A stretch of 64,000 bases of DNA from the NCBI RefSeq assembly GCF_004331415.1, contig NZ_SJOP01000019.1, positions 1 to 64,000 of the forward strand. Direction: 5' to 3'. Below, piece after piece: positions 43,971 to 52,029 of the stretch. Both the position numbers and the translations under genes were made by a program. The stretch comes from Kosakonia quasisacchari. GTDB taxonomy: Bacteria; Pseudomonadota; Gammaproteobacteria; Enterobacterales; Enterobacteriaceae. The notes below the pieces were generated by a model. That model had not been told where the DNA came from, did not search any database, and was given only the letters and a program-made list of their open reading frames with translations. Numbering within the stretch: the stretch's first letter is position 1; every line of letters begins with the position of its first letter.

Positions 43971-44168
43971 ATCGTTTACTGTGCGCCATGGTATCCACTT
44001 TTCTGCTCAATCTGGCCCGCCAGGGCAAAGCTTTCGCGCCATGGTGTATGTGGAATGGCGAGCGCAATGTCTGCTCTTCGCGGGTAATGAGTAGATTCCG
44101 CAATCTGGTCTCCTGGCAGCAATTACAGCTATAATCCGACACATTGTTCAACCGGTTTACAGACGAAA

Positions 44169-44708
44169 ATGACAAAACTCACCTTACAAGAGCAGATGCT
44201 CAAAGCGGGATTAGTAACCAGTAAGAAAATGGCCAAAGTCCAACGCACTGCCAAAAAATCACGCGTCCAGGCTCGTGAGGCAAGAGAGGCAGTGGAAGAA
44301 AATAAAAAAGCACAGCTTGAGCGCGATAAGCAGTTAAATGAGCAACAAAAACAAGCTGCGTTATCAAAAGAATATAAAGCGCAGGTGAAACAACTTATTG
44401 AAATGAACAGGATCACTATTGCCAAAGGCAATATTGATTTTAATTTCACCGATAATAAGTTAATTAAAAAAATAGCGGTGGATAAAAATACACAGGCACA
44501 ACTGATCAGTGGCCGCCTTGCGATTGCTCGTTTAGTTGTGGATGCCAATGGTGAGAGTGAATACGCGATTATTCCTGCAGTCGTAGCCGATAAAATCGCC
44601 CAGCGGGATGCGAACAGTATTGTATTAAACAGTGCGCTCAGTCAGGAAGCGCAAGATGAAGATGATCCATATGCCGATTTTAAAGTGCCCGATGATTTGA
44701 TGTGGTAA
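44169..44708 (+). CDS. DUF2058 family protein (YaiL-like)
   Basis: A 179-aa protein with a highly charged helical N-terminal half (LTLQEQMLKAGLVTSKKMAKVQ and Lys/Arg/Glu repeats to about residue 75) and a globular C-terminal half, the layout of YaiL/DUF2058. The role is unestablished; the family has been described as nucleoprotein-associated. The next gene (YmjA-like) starts 35 bp after its stop, so they may share a transcript. Confidence 0.8.
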   Translation: MTKLTLQEQMLKAGLVTSKKMAKVQRTAKKSRVQAREAREAVEENKKAQLERDKQLNEQQKQAALSKEYKAQVKQLIEMNRITIAKGNIDFNFTDNKLIKKIAVDKNTQAQLISGRLAIARLVVDANGESEYAIIPAVVADKIAQRDANSIVLNSALSQEAQDEDDPYADFKVPDDLMW

Positions 44709-44743
44709 TAACCACTGTACAATATCTACCTCTGGGGGGATTT

Positions 44744-44989
44744 ATGAATAACGAAGTACCGCTTAAATTTTATGACATCGTGGATGAGTATTCGACGGAA
44801 ACCGAAAAAACGGTAAAAGAATCAGAACGTGATGCGCTGGCACACTATTTCCAACTGCTGATTACCCGTTTGATGAATAACGAAGAAATCAGCGAAGAGG
44901 CGCAGCAAGAGATGGCTAATGAAGCGGGTATCGACGCGCTTCGTATTGATGAGATTGCGACGTTTCTGAATCAGTGGGGCAACGAGTAA
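44744..44989 (+). CDS. ymjA: DUF2543 family protein YmjA
   Basis: An 81-aa acidic protein with the conserved core AHYFQLLxTRLMNNEEISEE and the end EFLNQWGNE as in E. coli YmjA. The ATG at 44744 follows a very strong GGGGGGA ribosome site, deciding against the longer in-frame start at 44702. Function unknown. In E. coli the gene is elsewhere, so this is a lineage-specific placement. Confidence 0.85.
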   Translation: MNNEVPLKFYDIVDEYSTETEKTVKESERDALAHYFQLLITRLMNNEEISEEAQQEMANEAGIDALRIDEIATFLNQWGNE

Positions 44990-45091
44990 GTAACCTCTAT
45001 TACTGTGATTTCCGAAAGCACGAAAGTGCATTTTTTATGTCCGCTCACAGCTGGAAGCGGACATCGCAAACATCCCCGAACGTGGAAAACA

Positions 45092-45601
45092 TTAGTAGAG
45101 GATATTTGCCATCGCTTTGTACCGTTCGGGTAACGCACTGTTTAGCGCCAGGACTTTTTCAAGAATAGAGAATGTCGGTGTCCCTTTAGCACATTCGCAA
45201 TCGACAATCGCGGAACGTATTGTTGCCGCCGCCGAAGAGATGTTGTTGAAATAGTCCTCTGATTCCGCGGTTTGTAATTCGCCTGAAACAGCGTAGCGGA
45301 CAATTGGCCAGTCTGTAAAATCAATTAATGGGAACGCTTCTTTCTCGGGTGATATGTTGGCTAGCAACATCTCTTCTGCTTTTTTGGCATCTGTTTGTGC
45401 AGTTGAAAGTAGCTGTAAGCGATATTTCATTTTTGACAGAATATCGGCATTTGCTTTTTTTGACGAGAATGCCGCAATAAAGGCGGATAACTCATCATCA
45501 GGCGGGTTGTGATCATAATGCGTTTTTTTCTGTTCTTCTGAGAGAGGTGTGGTGTTATTTGATGCGATCTGAATGAGATAATTTAAAATTTCTAACGTCA
45601 T
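45092..45601 (-). CDS. Hypothetical protein
   Basis: A 169-aa acidic, soluble, mostly helical protein with no recognised motif and no signal peptide. It contains three cysteines, two in the pair CEC near residue 136. Base composition is more AT-rich than the metabolic genes nearby, which hints at acquisition. An AAGG sits about 10 bases before the ATG. It lies alone, convergent with ymjA; no function can be assigned. Confidence 0.6.
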   Translation of the reverse strand: MTLEILNYLIQIASNNTTPLSEEQKKTHYDHNPPDDELSAFIAAFSSKKANADILSKMKYRLQLLSTAQTDAKKAEEMLLANISPEKEAFPLIDFTDWPIVRYAVSGELQTAESEDYFNNISSAAATIRSAIVDCECAKGTPTFSILEKVLALNSALPERYKAMANILY

Positions 45602-46130
45602 TTGATTGGCCTTATAATTTCTCTTGTCGCGATCTGCGTGCGCGGAAGTAAAAATGGTGATGACAGCTTTTTATTGCTGTTAATAAAGCCCCGAATTAAA
45701 AATAACTCATAGCATGCGATAATATATCAGGTTCTTTATATAAACGTTTTTAAAAACGTCCATCAGATCCTATTTCATATTTAAATAGCGTCGCTCAACC
45801 AGGCTTACAATATGAGTATCATTGATGGTGTGTCGTTTGAAAAACGAAAAATAGTGCTGCCTGGTGTGAGTTCAACTCAACATGGCTAACCACAATGGGG
45901 CTTCCTCTGCTGACGAGCGACTGCCCCTGCGAGAGGTGATACCACCGGTATTCCACTGTTTTGTTTTCATCAACTACGTCCCGGTGTTTCGTAAGCCGCA
46001 AGCATTTTGTGGCTTAACGGTTAACGAGGCAGAAGCGCCTCAAAAGGAGGGCTTAGCTCACCACGATAGCGCAGCAGACTAGCCCCAATCATGAGGCATT
46101 GTGCGATAAGAACCGTTAGTCACCGCGCTG
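45602..46130. other. Gene-free accessory interval with a 16-bp palindrome
   Basis: About 530 bp, AT-rich in its first half, without a convincing gene. A perfect 16-bp palindrome ACGTTTTTAAAAACGT lies at 45744-45759, about 145 bp upstream of the hypothetical gene on the minus strand. Short frames on both strands (for example 45882-46082) lack ribosome sites and recognisable similarity. It could be a degraded gene remnant. Confidence 0.4.
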
Positions 46131-46466
46131 CTATGCCTTATTTTGCGGCTGCAGTTGATAAATCCATGCCGTCACTTGCTTGCCATCGAGCGTCTTCACA
46201 TCCACCTGAACACGATCGTAGCCCGCTTCAAATTCGTCCAGCATCGGCCAATGCCCCGCCAGGTTAGTGGACAAAAACAGATAACCATCAATCCGGGGGC
46301 CATCTTTATCCAGCACAAGGCCTGGGTAATCAGCGGCGGCTCCCCAGCCAAATTCGTAAAACGTTCCCGTAACGTAACCCGGTACCCACTCTCCACCGAT
46401 ATTTTCCAGAATATAAGCATTCGCATGGCTGGGGCGAAGTGTACCGTAAACAAATAATGATTCCAT
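46131..46466 (-). CDS. Gamma-glutamylcyclotransferase-like (GGCT/AIG2) protein
   Basis: A 111-aa GGCT-fold protein. The diagnostic N-terminal loop YGTLR is at residues 7-11, and the acidic residue expected for catalysis is in LDEFEAGYDR near residue 78. Members cleave gamma-glutamyl amines or act in unclear amide chemistry, so the substrate is not assigned. Divergent from the MFS gene. Confidence 0.82.
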   Translation of the reverse strand: MESLFVYGTLRPSHANAYILENIGGEWVPGYVTGTFYEFGWGAAADYPGLVLDKDGPRIDGYLFLSTNLAGHWPMLDEFEAGYDRVQVDVKTLDGKQVTAWIYQLQPQNKA

Positions 46467-46802
46467 TTTTCCTCATTATCTAACGCAATGAATAACCAGC
46501 AGAATGATTATCAACATACGTTTAAGTGATGCGGTTCGCAACTGTCTGGAATCGGGCAAGCGGTAGTGGCGTAGCGGGGAAGCGATTAAGATAATTACCG
46601 GGATGGGGAAAGTACTTACTAATAGCCTCATTATTTATGCAGGATCAACTGATAGTGTGTTCCTGCAAATCCGCAAGCCATGGCAAACGGTCTATCCTGT
46701 TTCCTCAGGATCAGAGTCTTACCCACGTTATTAACCTTACCGGCGGGATTATGAGGCTGACACAAAGCGAAAAGCAAAATTTGCGGCAATAGGATGGGCA
46801 GT
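46467..46802. other. Divergent intergenic region with a partial Fur-box-like sequence
   Basis: About 335 bp between the divergent GGCT-like and MFS genes. Positions 46500-46518 match 13 of 19 bases of the Fur consensus by my count, which is suggestive only. No other feature was seen. Confidence 0.35.
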
Positions 46803-48110
46803 ATGAAAATTGATGTGTTAATGCGCCTCGGACCCCGTTTCTTCTTATTACAGACGGGTACATCGCTGGGCATGGTTTCGGGGCATATTTTTCGCCTGGC
46901 CATGGCCTGGTGGTGCCTGCAAGCCACGCACTCGGCAGTCGCTTTTTCTTCACTGATTGCGATATCCGTGGCGGCAGAGATTTACCTTAAACCGTTTCTG
47001 TCGTCATTTGGCGATCACTTCCATCGAATCAAGTTTATTATCGGTTGCCAGTTCGCTGTTTTAGGGGTAATCGCGTTATTCTGCCTGGCAAGTTATCTGG
47101 GTTATTTCAACCTGGTGGCTATCACCTCGGGGCTGGTCGTGATGAGTGCTATCTCATCTGTGCGTGAACCGACAATTATGGGGTTAATTCCCGATCTCGT
47201 TGCAGAAGGGGAAGTAACGCAAGCCGTATCGCACCGCTCGACCATCAATTCCCTTATTATGTTGATAGGCCCAGTGATTGCGGCTTCGTTTATTTCGCTT
47301 TTTTCAGCAGGCGTCGCACTGTCTATTTCGGCGTTGTTTTATGTTTTGTCCTGCATTGCATTTGTTATTTTATTCTTTAAATATGATATTGACGCCATTT
47401 CAACGGGTGAAAAGGAGACCTGGTTTCATAAAACGAAAGGAGCATTTAAAGCGATTTATCATGTTAAATCCGAGTTTCATATTGCATTGGTCTCTTCTGT
47501 CATTAACTTTACAATGTTCCCTTTCTTTTCCGTGACGATACCATACTGGATTAGCTCTGAATTAAAGCTTCCCGCCAGCTATCTTGGCGCATTCGAATTC
47601 TCATTTGCTCTGGGGCTGATTGTTAGCAGTCTTTATATTAACGCCATTGTAAGAGAGTGGGTGGGGCGGCTCAATAATGTTTTATTCGGCTTTATCCTGT
47701 TGGGCTGTAGCGTTATGGCGATTGTATTGATGGGAAATATCTATATTTCTATTGTGCTGGCGTTCTTGTGCGGCATGTCGTTTATTTTTATTAATGTCAA
47801 CCTCAGTACGCTGCGTTCAACGGCCACACCGCGGGATTACCGAACGAGAATGAGCGCTATGGCCGGCTTTTTATCCAGCCTGGCGAATCCTTTTGGCGTG
47901 TCCATTGCTGGCTGGTATATCAGTTTATTGGGCGTGGTTCCGTTTACCGTTATTTCCGCTGCCGTTGTGGTGTTCATTGCCCCCGTTATTTTATGTTCGT
48001 TTCATTTGCGTCAGGCTCTTTCACTTGATGAAGGTGAAATGAAAGGGTATTACGAGAAAACTTATCCGGCAGCATTTTATAAACATGGGTCACGCAAACA
48101 AGATGCATAA
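46803..48110 (+). CDS. MFS transporter, EntS-like group
   Basis: A 435-aa integral membrane protein with about 12 hydrophobic segments and an intracellular charged loop near residue 200. The overall pattern (MFS_3-like, with SSVREPTIMGLIPDLV in the first half and SALR-type start TLRSTATPRDYRTRMSA in the second) is that of small-molecule or siderophore exporters. I chose the ATG at 46803 with AGGATG upstream. The substrate is unknown; no siderophore genes are in the window. Confidence 0.75.
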   Translation: MKIDVLMRLGPRFFLLQTGTSLGMVSGHIFRLAMAWWCLQATHSAVAFSSLIAISVAAEIYLKPFLSSFGDHFHRIKFIIGCQFAVLGVIALFCLASYLGYFNLVAITSGLVVMSAISSVREPTIMGLIPDLVAEGEVTQAVSHRSTINSLIMLIGPVIAASFISLFSAGVALSISALFYVLSCIAFVILFFKYDIDAISTGEKETWFHKTKGAFKAIYHVKSEFHIALVSSVINFTMFPFFSVTIPYWISSELKLPASYLGAFEFSFALGLIVSSLYINAIVREWVGRLNNVLFGFILLGCSVMAIVLMGNIYISIVLAFLCGMSFIFINVNLSTLRSTATPRDYRTRMSAMAGFLSSLANPFGVSIAGWYISLLGVVPFTVISAAVVVFIAPVILCSFHLRQALSLDEGEMKGYYEKTYPAAFYKHGSRKQDA

Positions 48111-48154
48111 ACGATATTCAATGGAAGCACTTTCGGGTTATGATCAGACACCGA

Positions 48155-48179
48155 ATGGGTTGCTGTTCTGGCAACCCAT
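48155..48179. terminator. Hairpin between convergent MFS and hydrolase genes
   Basis: A perfect 9-bp stem (48155-48163 with 48171-48179) with a 7-nt loop lies between convergent genes. The T run is weak. Confidence 0.5.
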
Positions 48180-48218
48180 GGTGAATGCGTTTTCTCTGCG
48201 ACGGGGTTCTGTTCGAGT

Positions 48219-49397
48219 CTAAGGCGTCTTTTCGGTTACGACACGGTTATTAATGGCGTACACCGTGCATTTTGCTGCGCCCGGACGTTGCTCCTGTTGA
48301 CAGATACTGAGCGCCGTTTTTGCGGCTTCATGGCTATTTCTGGCCCAGTACGCAGCGCCCCAGTCGCCGTCCTCGTCCGTGGCAAAGGCTTTTTCATAGC
48401 GTTGTGCTGCTGCATATTCTGAGAACGCCTTCTTCCCGGTGGCATTGAGTGCGGGCGGTGCAGCCAGCTGCGTTTTGGGTAGAGGCACAGCTTCGCTGAC
48501 CGGTAAATGCTGCTGTTTTAGAAAGGCGGCCACCGTCTGCCACCAGAAACTCTCCGGCGCTGAATCCATAAAGACATGGCCGTTATTGCCGAAAGCGGGC
48601 ATCGTGATGAATTGCGCCGTATGGTTTTCTTGCTGATAGGCATCGAACATCTCTTTGCCCATCGCTGGCGGGAAGGATTTATCATTTTTAGCATACAGCC
48701 ACAGGGACGGGATCTGCGCTGTTTTCCCGTAACGTGCGTAAGCGTTCAGCAGACCGGCTCTATCGCAGAGTGATTTCCCGTCAATTGCGCCCCTTCCGCC
48801 GTCGAAATTGATCACTGCCTTAACGCCCGGTGGATTAGCCGCGCCAGTAGCAATCACCGCAAAACCGCCTGCGGACATCCCGGCGAGGATCGCGTTATCG
48901 GGTGCAGCCCACGGCAGGTGGCGCACGGCATTGAAAGCGGCAAGCAGGTTACGGGTGTCTTGCTCCCCGGCCTGCTGATGTAAAGGTTGCGCGCATGAGC
49001 CATCGGCATACTCCGCCGCACCGCTTGATTGCCCGTAGCCCTGGCGCAGAACCACAACTGCTGCATAACCGTGGCGCGCAAAGGCGATAGCCGTTGCGGC
49101 ATAACGGTTCGGGTTGATTATCCAGCGATCAAATTCTGCAGTGCCAACGGTTCCATTAGTGATTAACACGATAGGCTGAGGCGTTTGGCTGGTCATGCGG
49201 GTCACAAACGCATCCAGCACGGCCGGCTGACCATTATCTAAGGTCACCGCAAGCAAAAGCGGTTCTCTTATCAGCCCGTCAATCTGTTGGTATTCCGGGG
49301 GATGCTCTACAACATCAGCATGGCCTGCAACAGTAAACAGGAGGAGTGCGGTGGCGAAAAGACGTTTTGCCAGGCGAGTCGTAAAACGGTTGCGCAT
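48219..49397 (-). CDS. Secreted alpha/beta hydrolase
   Basis: A 392-aa exported protein. Residues 1-27 form a signal peptide ending GHA. The alpha/beta hydrolase core has the nucleophile S175 in GMSAGG, an earlier VVLRQGYGQSSG loop, a KNDKSFPP acid-loop region and GNNGHVF, which supplies the histidine. This is the dienelactone-hydrolase-like layout. A C-terminal extension of about 90 residues with four cysteines has no obvious family. Substrate unknown; monocistronic. Confidence 0.8.
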   Translation of the reverse strand: MRNRFTTRLAKRLFATALLLFTVAGHADVVEHPPEYQQIDGLIREPLLLAVTLDNGQPAVLDAFVTRMTSQTPQPIVLITNGTVGTAEFDRWIINPNRYAATAIAFARHGYAAVVVLRQGYGQSSGAAEYADGSCAQPLHQQAGEQDTRNLLAAFNAVRHLPWAAPDNAILAGMSAGGFAVIATGAANPPGVKAVINFDGGRGAIDGKSLCDRAGLLNAYARYGKTAQIPSLWLYAKNDKSFPPAMGKEMFDAYQQENHTAQFITMPAFGNNGHVFMDSAPESFWWQTVAAFLKQQHLPVSEAVPLPKTQLAAPPALNATGKKAFSEYAAAQRYEKAFATDEDGDWGAAYWARNSHEAAKTALSICQQEQRPGAAKCTVYAINNRVVTEKTP

Positions 49398-49661
49398 GGT
49401 GGTTAACCCTGAAATGTTTGGCCTTGATAGACGCTGCGTGATTGGCGAGCAACTTTACCTGTCGTGCTGGTCACACGTTTTTGTCGTTCTGTCGCGCGGT
49501 ATTGATTACGCATGTTGATAATTTCTGCAAGCAGTGAGCTCTGGATTAAGGTAAGTAAAAATTTTTCAATGGATTACGTTACAGATTCAGCGCGAGGTTG
49601 CGCAGGTGGCATGCGCTTTCTGGAAGGGGGAAAAACTTATCGCTCTGCTTAGCGGAGCGAT
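49398..49661. other. Upstream region of the hydrolase gene
   Basis: About 260 bp between the hydrolase start and the tRNA terminator. It should carry the hydrolase promoter on the minus strand. I saw no gene; a short CGCTCTGCTTAGCGGAGCG hairpin lies near 49641-49659. Confidence 0.4.
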
Positions 49662-49667
49662 AAAAGC

Positions 49668-49694
49668 AAAAAGCCTGCTTAAAAGCAGGCTTTT
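49668..49694 (-). terminator. Terminator of tRNA-Asn copy 1
   Basis: A 12-bp stem (49669-49680 with 49683-49694) is followed on the minus strand by a U run. The same hairpin follows the other two tRNA-Asn genes. Confidence 0.9.
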
Positions 49695-49701
49695 CTCAAT
49701 C

Positions 49702-49777
49702 TGGCTCCTCTGACTGGACTCGAACCAGTGACATACGGATTAACAGTCCGCCGTTCTACCGACTGAACTACAGAGGA
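49702..49777 (-). tRNA. asn tRNA: tRNA-Asn(GTT)
   Basis: A complete 76-nt tRNA with encoded CCA end, GTT anticodon in CTGTTAATC and GGTTCGAGTCC T-arm. A TTGACA/TAAGAT promoter with 16-nt spacing lies upstream on the minus strand (boxes at 49816-49821 and 49794-49799). The mature sequence is identical to the other two copies in the window. Confidence 0.98.
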
Positions 49778-49969
49778 ATCGTTGTGGAGGCTTATCTTAG
49801 CGGCGAAAAATCTTTTGTCAAACCTCATTTCTCGCAGGGTGTTTTGACTGCTGAATCCATCGACAATTTGAGCTCGTCATCATTGTTTTCTGCGGAAATG
49901 CTTTGCAGGATCAGGGTTTCTCCCCCATCATTTGAAATGTAATTTCACCTTTCGCGGCTAAGGACCAAT

Positions 49970-51418
49970 TTGAACGTCGTTACTCCTCTTCGCCAGGCTG
50001 TTATGCGCACGCCGTGGTACAGAAAGCGTAAAAGCTACCGTGTTTTGTTCTGGCGAGAAATCACCCCCCTTGCCATACCTATCTTCCTCGAAAACACCTG
50101 TGTTCTGATGATGGGCGTGCTCAGCACCTTCCTCGTAAGCTGGCTGGGCAAAGAGGCGATGGCGGGGGTCGGGCTTGCCGATAGTTTTAACATGGTGGTG
50201 ATGTCGTTTTTCGCGGCTATCGACCTGGGAACCACGGTGGTGGTGGCGTTCAGTCTCGGTAAGCTGGACGGCGAACGGGCGAGGGCGGCGACGCGTCAGT
50301 CGCTGGTGATCATGACTCTATTTTCGATTGTGCTGGCGGCGGTCATTCACTACTACGGTACGGGAATCATCGATTTTATCGCCGGGGCGGCAACGGCGGA
50401 AGTTAAAGCGCTGGCGCTGACCTACCTTGAGCTGACGGTCCTCAGCTATCCAGCCGCGGCTATTGCATTGATTGGCAGCGGTGCACTGCGCGGCGCGGGT
50501 AACACCAAAATCCCGCTGCTGATTAACGGTGGCATGAACATCCTTAATATTATTATCAGCAGCGTGCTGATCTATGGCCTTTTCGGCTGGAAAGGTATGG
50601 GTTTCGCCGGGGCTGGGCTGGGGCTGACCATTTCGCGTTATATTGGCGCGGTGGCGATTATCTGGGTACTAATGATTGGTTTTAACCCGGCACTGCGCAT
50701 TCCGTTAAAAAGTTACTTCGAAAAGCTCAACTTCGGCATCATCTGGGAAGTGATGGGGATCGGTATTCCTGCCAGTATCGAATCGGTGTTGTTTAACGGC
50801 GGCAAGCTGCTGACGCAAATGTTCGTTGCCGGAATGGGCACCAACGTTATCGCCGGTAACTTTATCGCTTTTTCCGTGGCAGCGTTGATCAACCTGCCAG
50901 GTAATGCGCTGGGTTCCGCCTCTACGATTATCACTGGTAAGCGGTTGGGCAAAGGGCAGATAAGCCAGGCTGAGCGCCAGTTGCGCCATGTATTCTGGCT
51001 ATCGACGCTGTTACTGACGATGCTTGCCTGGGGAACCGCACCGTTTGCCGGGCTTTTCGCCTCGTTTTACACCCAGGAAGACGATGTAAAAGAGGTGGTT
51101 AAAGTGCTTCTCTGGCTTAATGCGGCGTTTATGCCCATCTGGGCGGCGTCATGGGTTCTGCCAGCCGGACTAAAAGGCGCCCGCGACGCCCGTTTCGCCA
51201 TGTGGGTGTCGATGCTTGGGATGTGGGGTTGTCGCGTTGTTGCCGGTTATACCCTGGGGATTATGCTCGGTATGGGGGTGGTTGGTGTCTGGCTCGGCAT
51301 GTTCCTTGACTGGGCGGTGCGCGGTGCGCTTTTTTACTGGCGAATGGTTAGTGGGCGCTGGCTGTGGAAGTACCCGAAGCCGCAAAAAAGCACCATTTCT
51401 GCACAGAATGGAGAATAA
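49970..51418 (+). CDS. yeeO: MATE-family exporter YeeO
   Basis: A 482-aa MATE transporter with about 12 membrane segments. E. coli YeeO exports FMN/FAD and some peptides. Segments such as FLENTCVLMMGVLSTFLVSW and the internal repeat GIPASIESVLFNGGK are typical. Translation appears to start at TTG 49970 with AAGGA upstream; an ATG at 50003 is an alternative. It lies between two oppositely oriented tRNA-Asn genes, as in E. coli between asn tRNAs. Confidence 0.88.
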   Translation: MNVVTPLRQAVMRTPWYRKRKSYRVLFWREITPLAIPIFLENTCVLMMGVLSTFLVSWLGKEAMAGVGLADSFNMVVMSFFAAIDLGTTVVVAFSLGKLDGERARAATRQSLVIMTLFSIVLAAVIHYYGTGIIDFIAGAATAEVKALALTYLELTVLSYPAAAIALIGSGALRGAGNTKIPLLINGGMNILNIIISSVLIYGLFGWKGMGFAGAGLGLTISRYIGAVAIIWVLMIGFNPALRIPLKSYFEKLNFGIIWEVMGIGIPASIESVLFNGGKLLTQMFVAGMGTNVIAGNFIAFSVAALINLPGNALGSASTIITGKRLGKGQISQAERQLRHVFWLSTLLLTMLAWGTAPFAGLFASFYTQEDDVKEVVKVLLWLNAAFMPIWAASWVLPAGLKGARDARFAMWVSMLGMWGCRVVAGYTLGIMLGMGVVGVWLGMFLDWAVRGALFYWRMVSGRWLWKYPKPQKSTISAQNGE

Positions 51419-51452
51419 TTCGTCAAACGCGCCAAAATGTGAAAATCAGGCT

Positions 51453-51481
51453 TTGACAAGGGCCTGGGGCATCGCTAATAT
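51453..51481 (+). promoter_or_regulatory. tRNA-Asn promoter
   Basis: A perfect TTGACA (51453-51458) and TAATAT (51476-51481) are spaced by 17 nt, followed by a GC-rich discriminator (CGCCCCG) typical of stringently controlled stable RNA genes. Confidence 0.93.
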
Positions 51482-51499
51482 TCGCCCCGTTCACACGAT

Positions 51500-51575
51500 T
51501 CCTCTGTAGTTCAGTCGGTAGAACGGCGGACTGTTAATCCGTATGTCACTGGTTCGAGTCCAGTCAGAGGAGCCA
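51500..51575 (+). tRNA. asn tRNA: tRNA-Asn(GTT)
   Basis: A complete 76-nt tRNA with encoded CCA, identical in mature sequence to the copies at 49702 and 61386 but on the opposite strand. Terminator directly downstream. Confidence 0.98.
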
Positions 51576-51582
51576 GATTTAG

Positions 51583-51609
51583 AAAAGCCTGCTTTTAAGC
51601 AGGCTTTTT
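51583..51609 (+). terminator. Terminator of tRNA-Asn copy 2
   Basis: A 12-bp stem (51583-51594 with 51597-51608) ends in Ts. Confidence 0.92.
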
Positions 51610-51619
51610 GCTTTTCTGC

Positions 51620-51989
51620 GCTCTTACAGCCCGCGTTACTTTCCTGCCCGTCACAATGCGTTTTTGCGGAGCGTTTTTCCGGTAACAAGCAGAGATGCTG
51701 TTGCCCGCTTTAAACTCGTCGGCGTGAAAAGCCTGCACAAAGACGTTCTTATCGGTAGTGATTCGTCATGCCAAAAACGCTCGCCACTCCCAAGCAAATG
51801 GTTGGCAGAATATCTTTGCTCACGTCCTTAAATTGTCACCACGAAGGCACTATTTTTTCCGGAAGCCAAAAATAATCCACAGAATAAAAAGTATCGACAC
51901 CGTAACGCTGAACACCATGCTTAGCAGTTCGAGCGTCGATAAGCTGGCAAAAAAAACGCTGAATAGTCATTACGCCTGCGCTGTTAAAA
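51620..51989. other. Gene-poor spacer with a possible 22-aa membrane peptide
   Basis: About 370 bp with no ordinary gene. On the minus strand, 51850-51918 encodes MVFSVTVSILFILWIIFGFR plus two lysines, a single hydrophobic span with a basic end. Its ribosome site is weak, so it is not called as a gene. Confidence 0.35.
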
Positions 51990-52012
51990 TAAAAACCCGC
52001 CGCAGCGGGTTT
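51990..52012 (-). terminator. Terminator after M24 peptidase gene
   Basis: On the minus strand an 8-bp GC-rich stem (51993-52000 with 52005-52012) runs into a U run, 18 bp past the stop codon. Confidence 0.9.
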
Positions 52013-52029
52013 GTGAATGAAACGGACAC

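Larger units (their letters stand above)
51451..51619 (+). repeat. 169-bp inverted repeat, left copy (tRNA-Asn with promoter and terminator)
   Basis: This segment, including tRNA promoter, tRNA and terminator, recurs in inverted orientation at 61342-61510. By direct base-by-base comparison 167 of 169 positions match; the differences are one base between promoter boxes and one just after the CCA. Confidence 0.95.

Noticed and set aside
43988..44134. 48-codon plus-strand ORF between the cold-shock and DUF2058 genes
   Set aside because: No ribosome-binding site and no recognised similarity; left as probably non-coding.
45882..46082. 66-codon frame, with a 60-codon frame on the opposite strand nearby
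   Set aside because: Neither has a ribosome site or domain; overlapping frames on both strands suggest chance.
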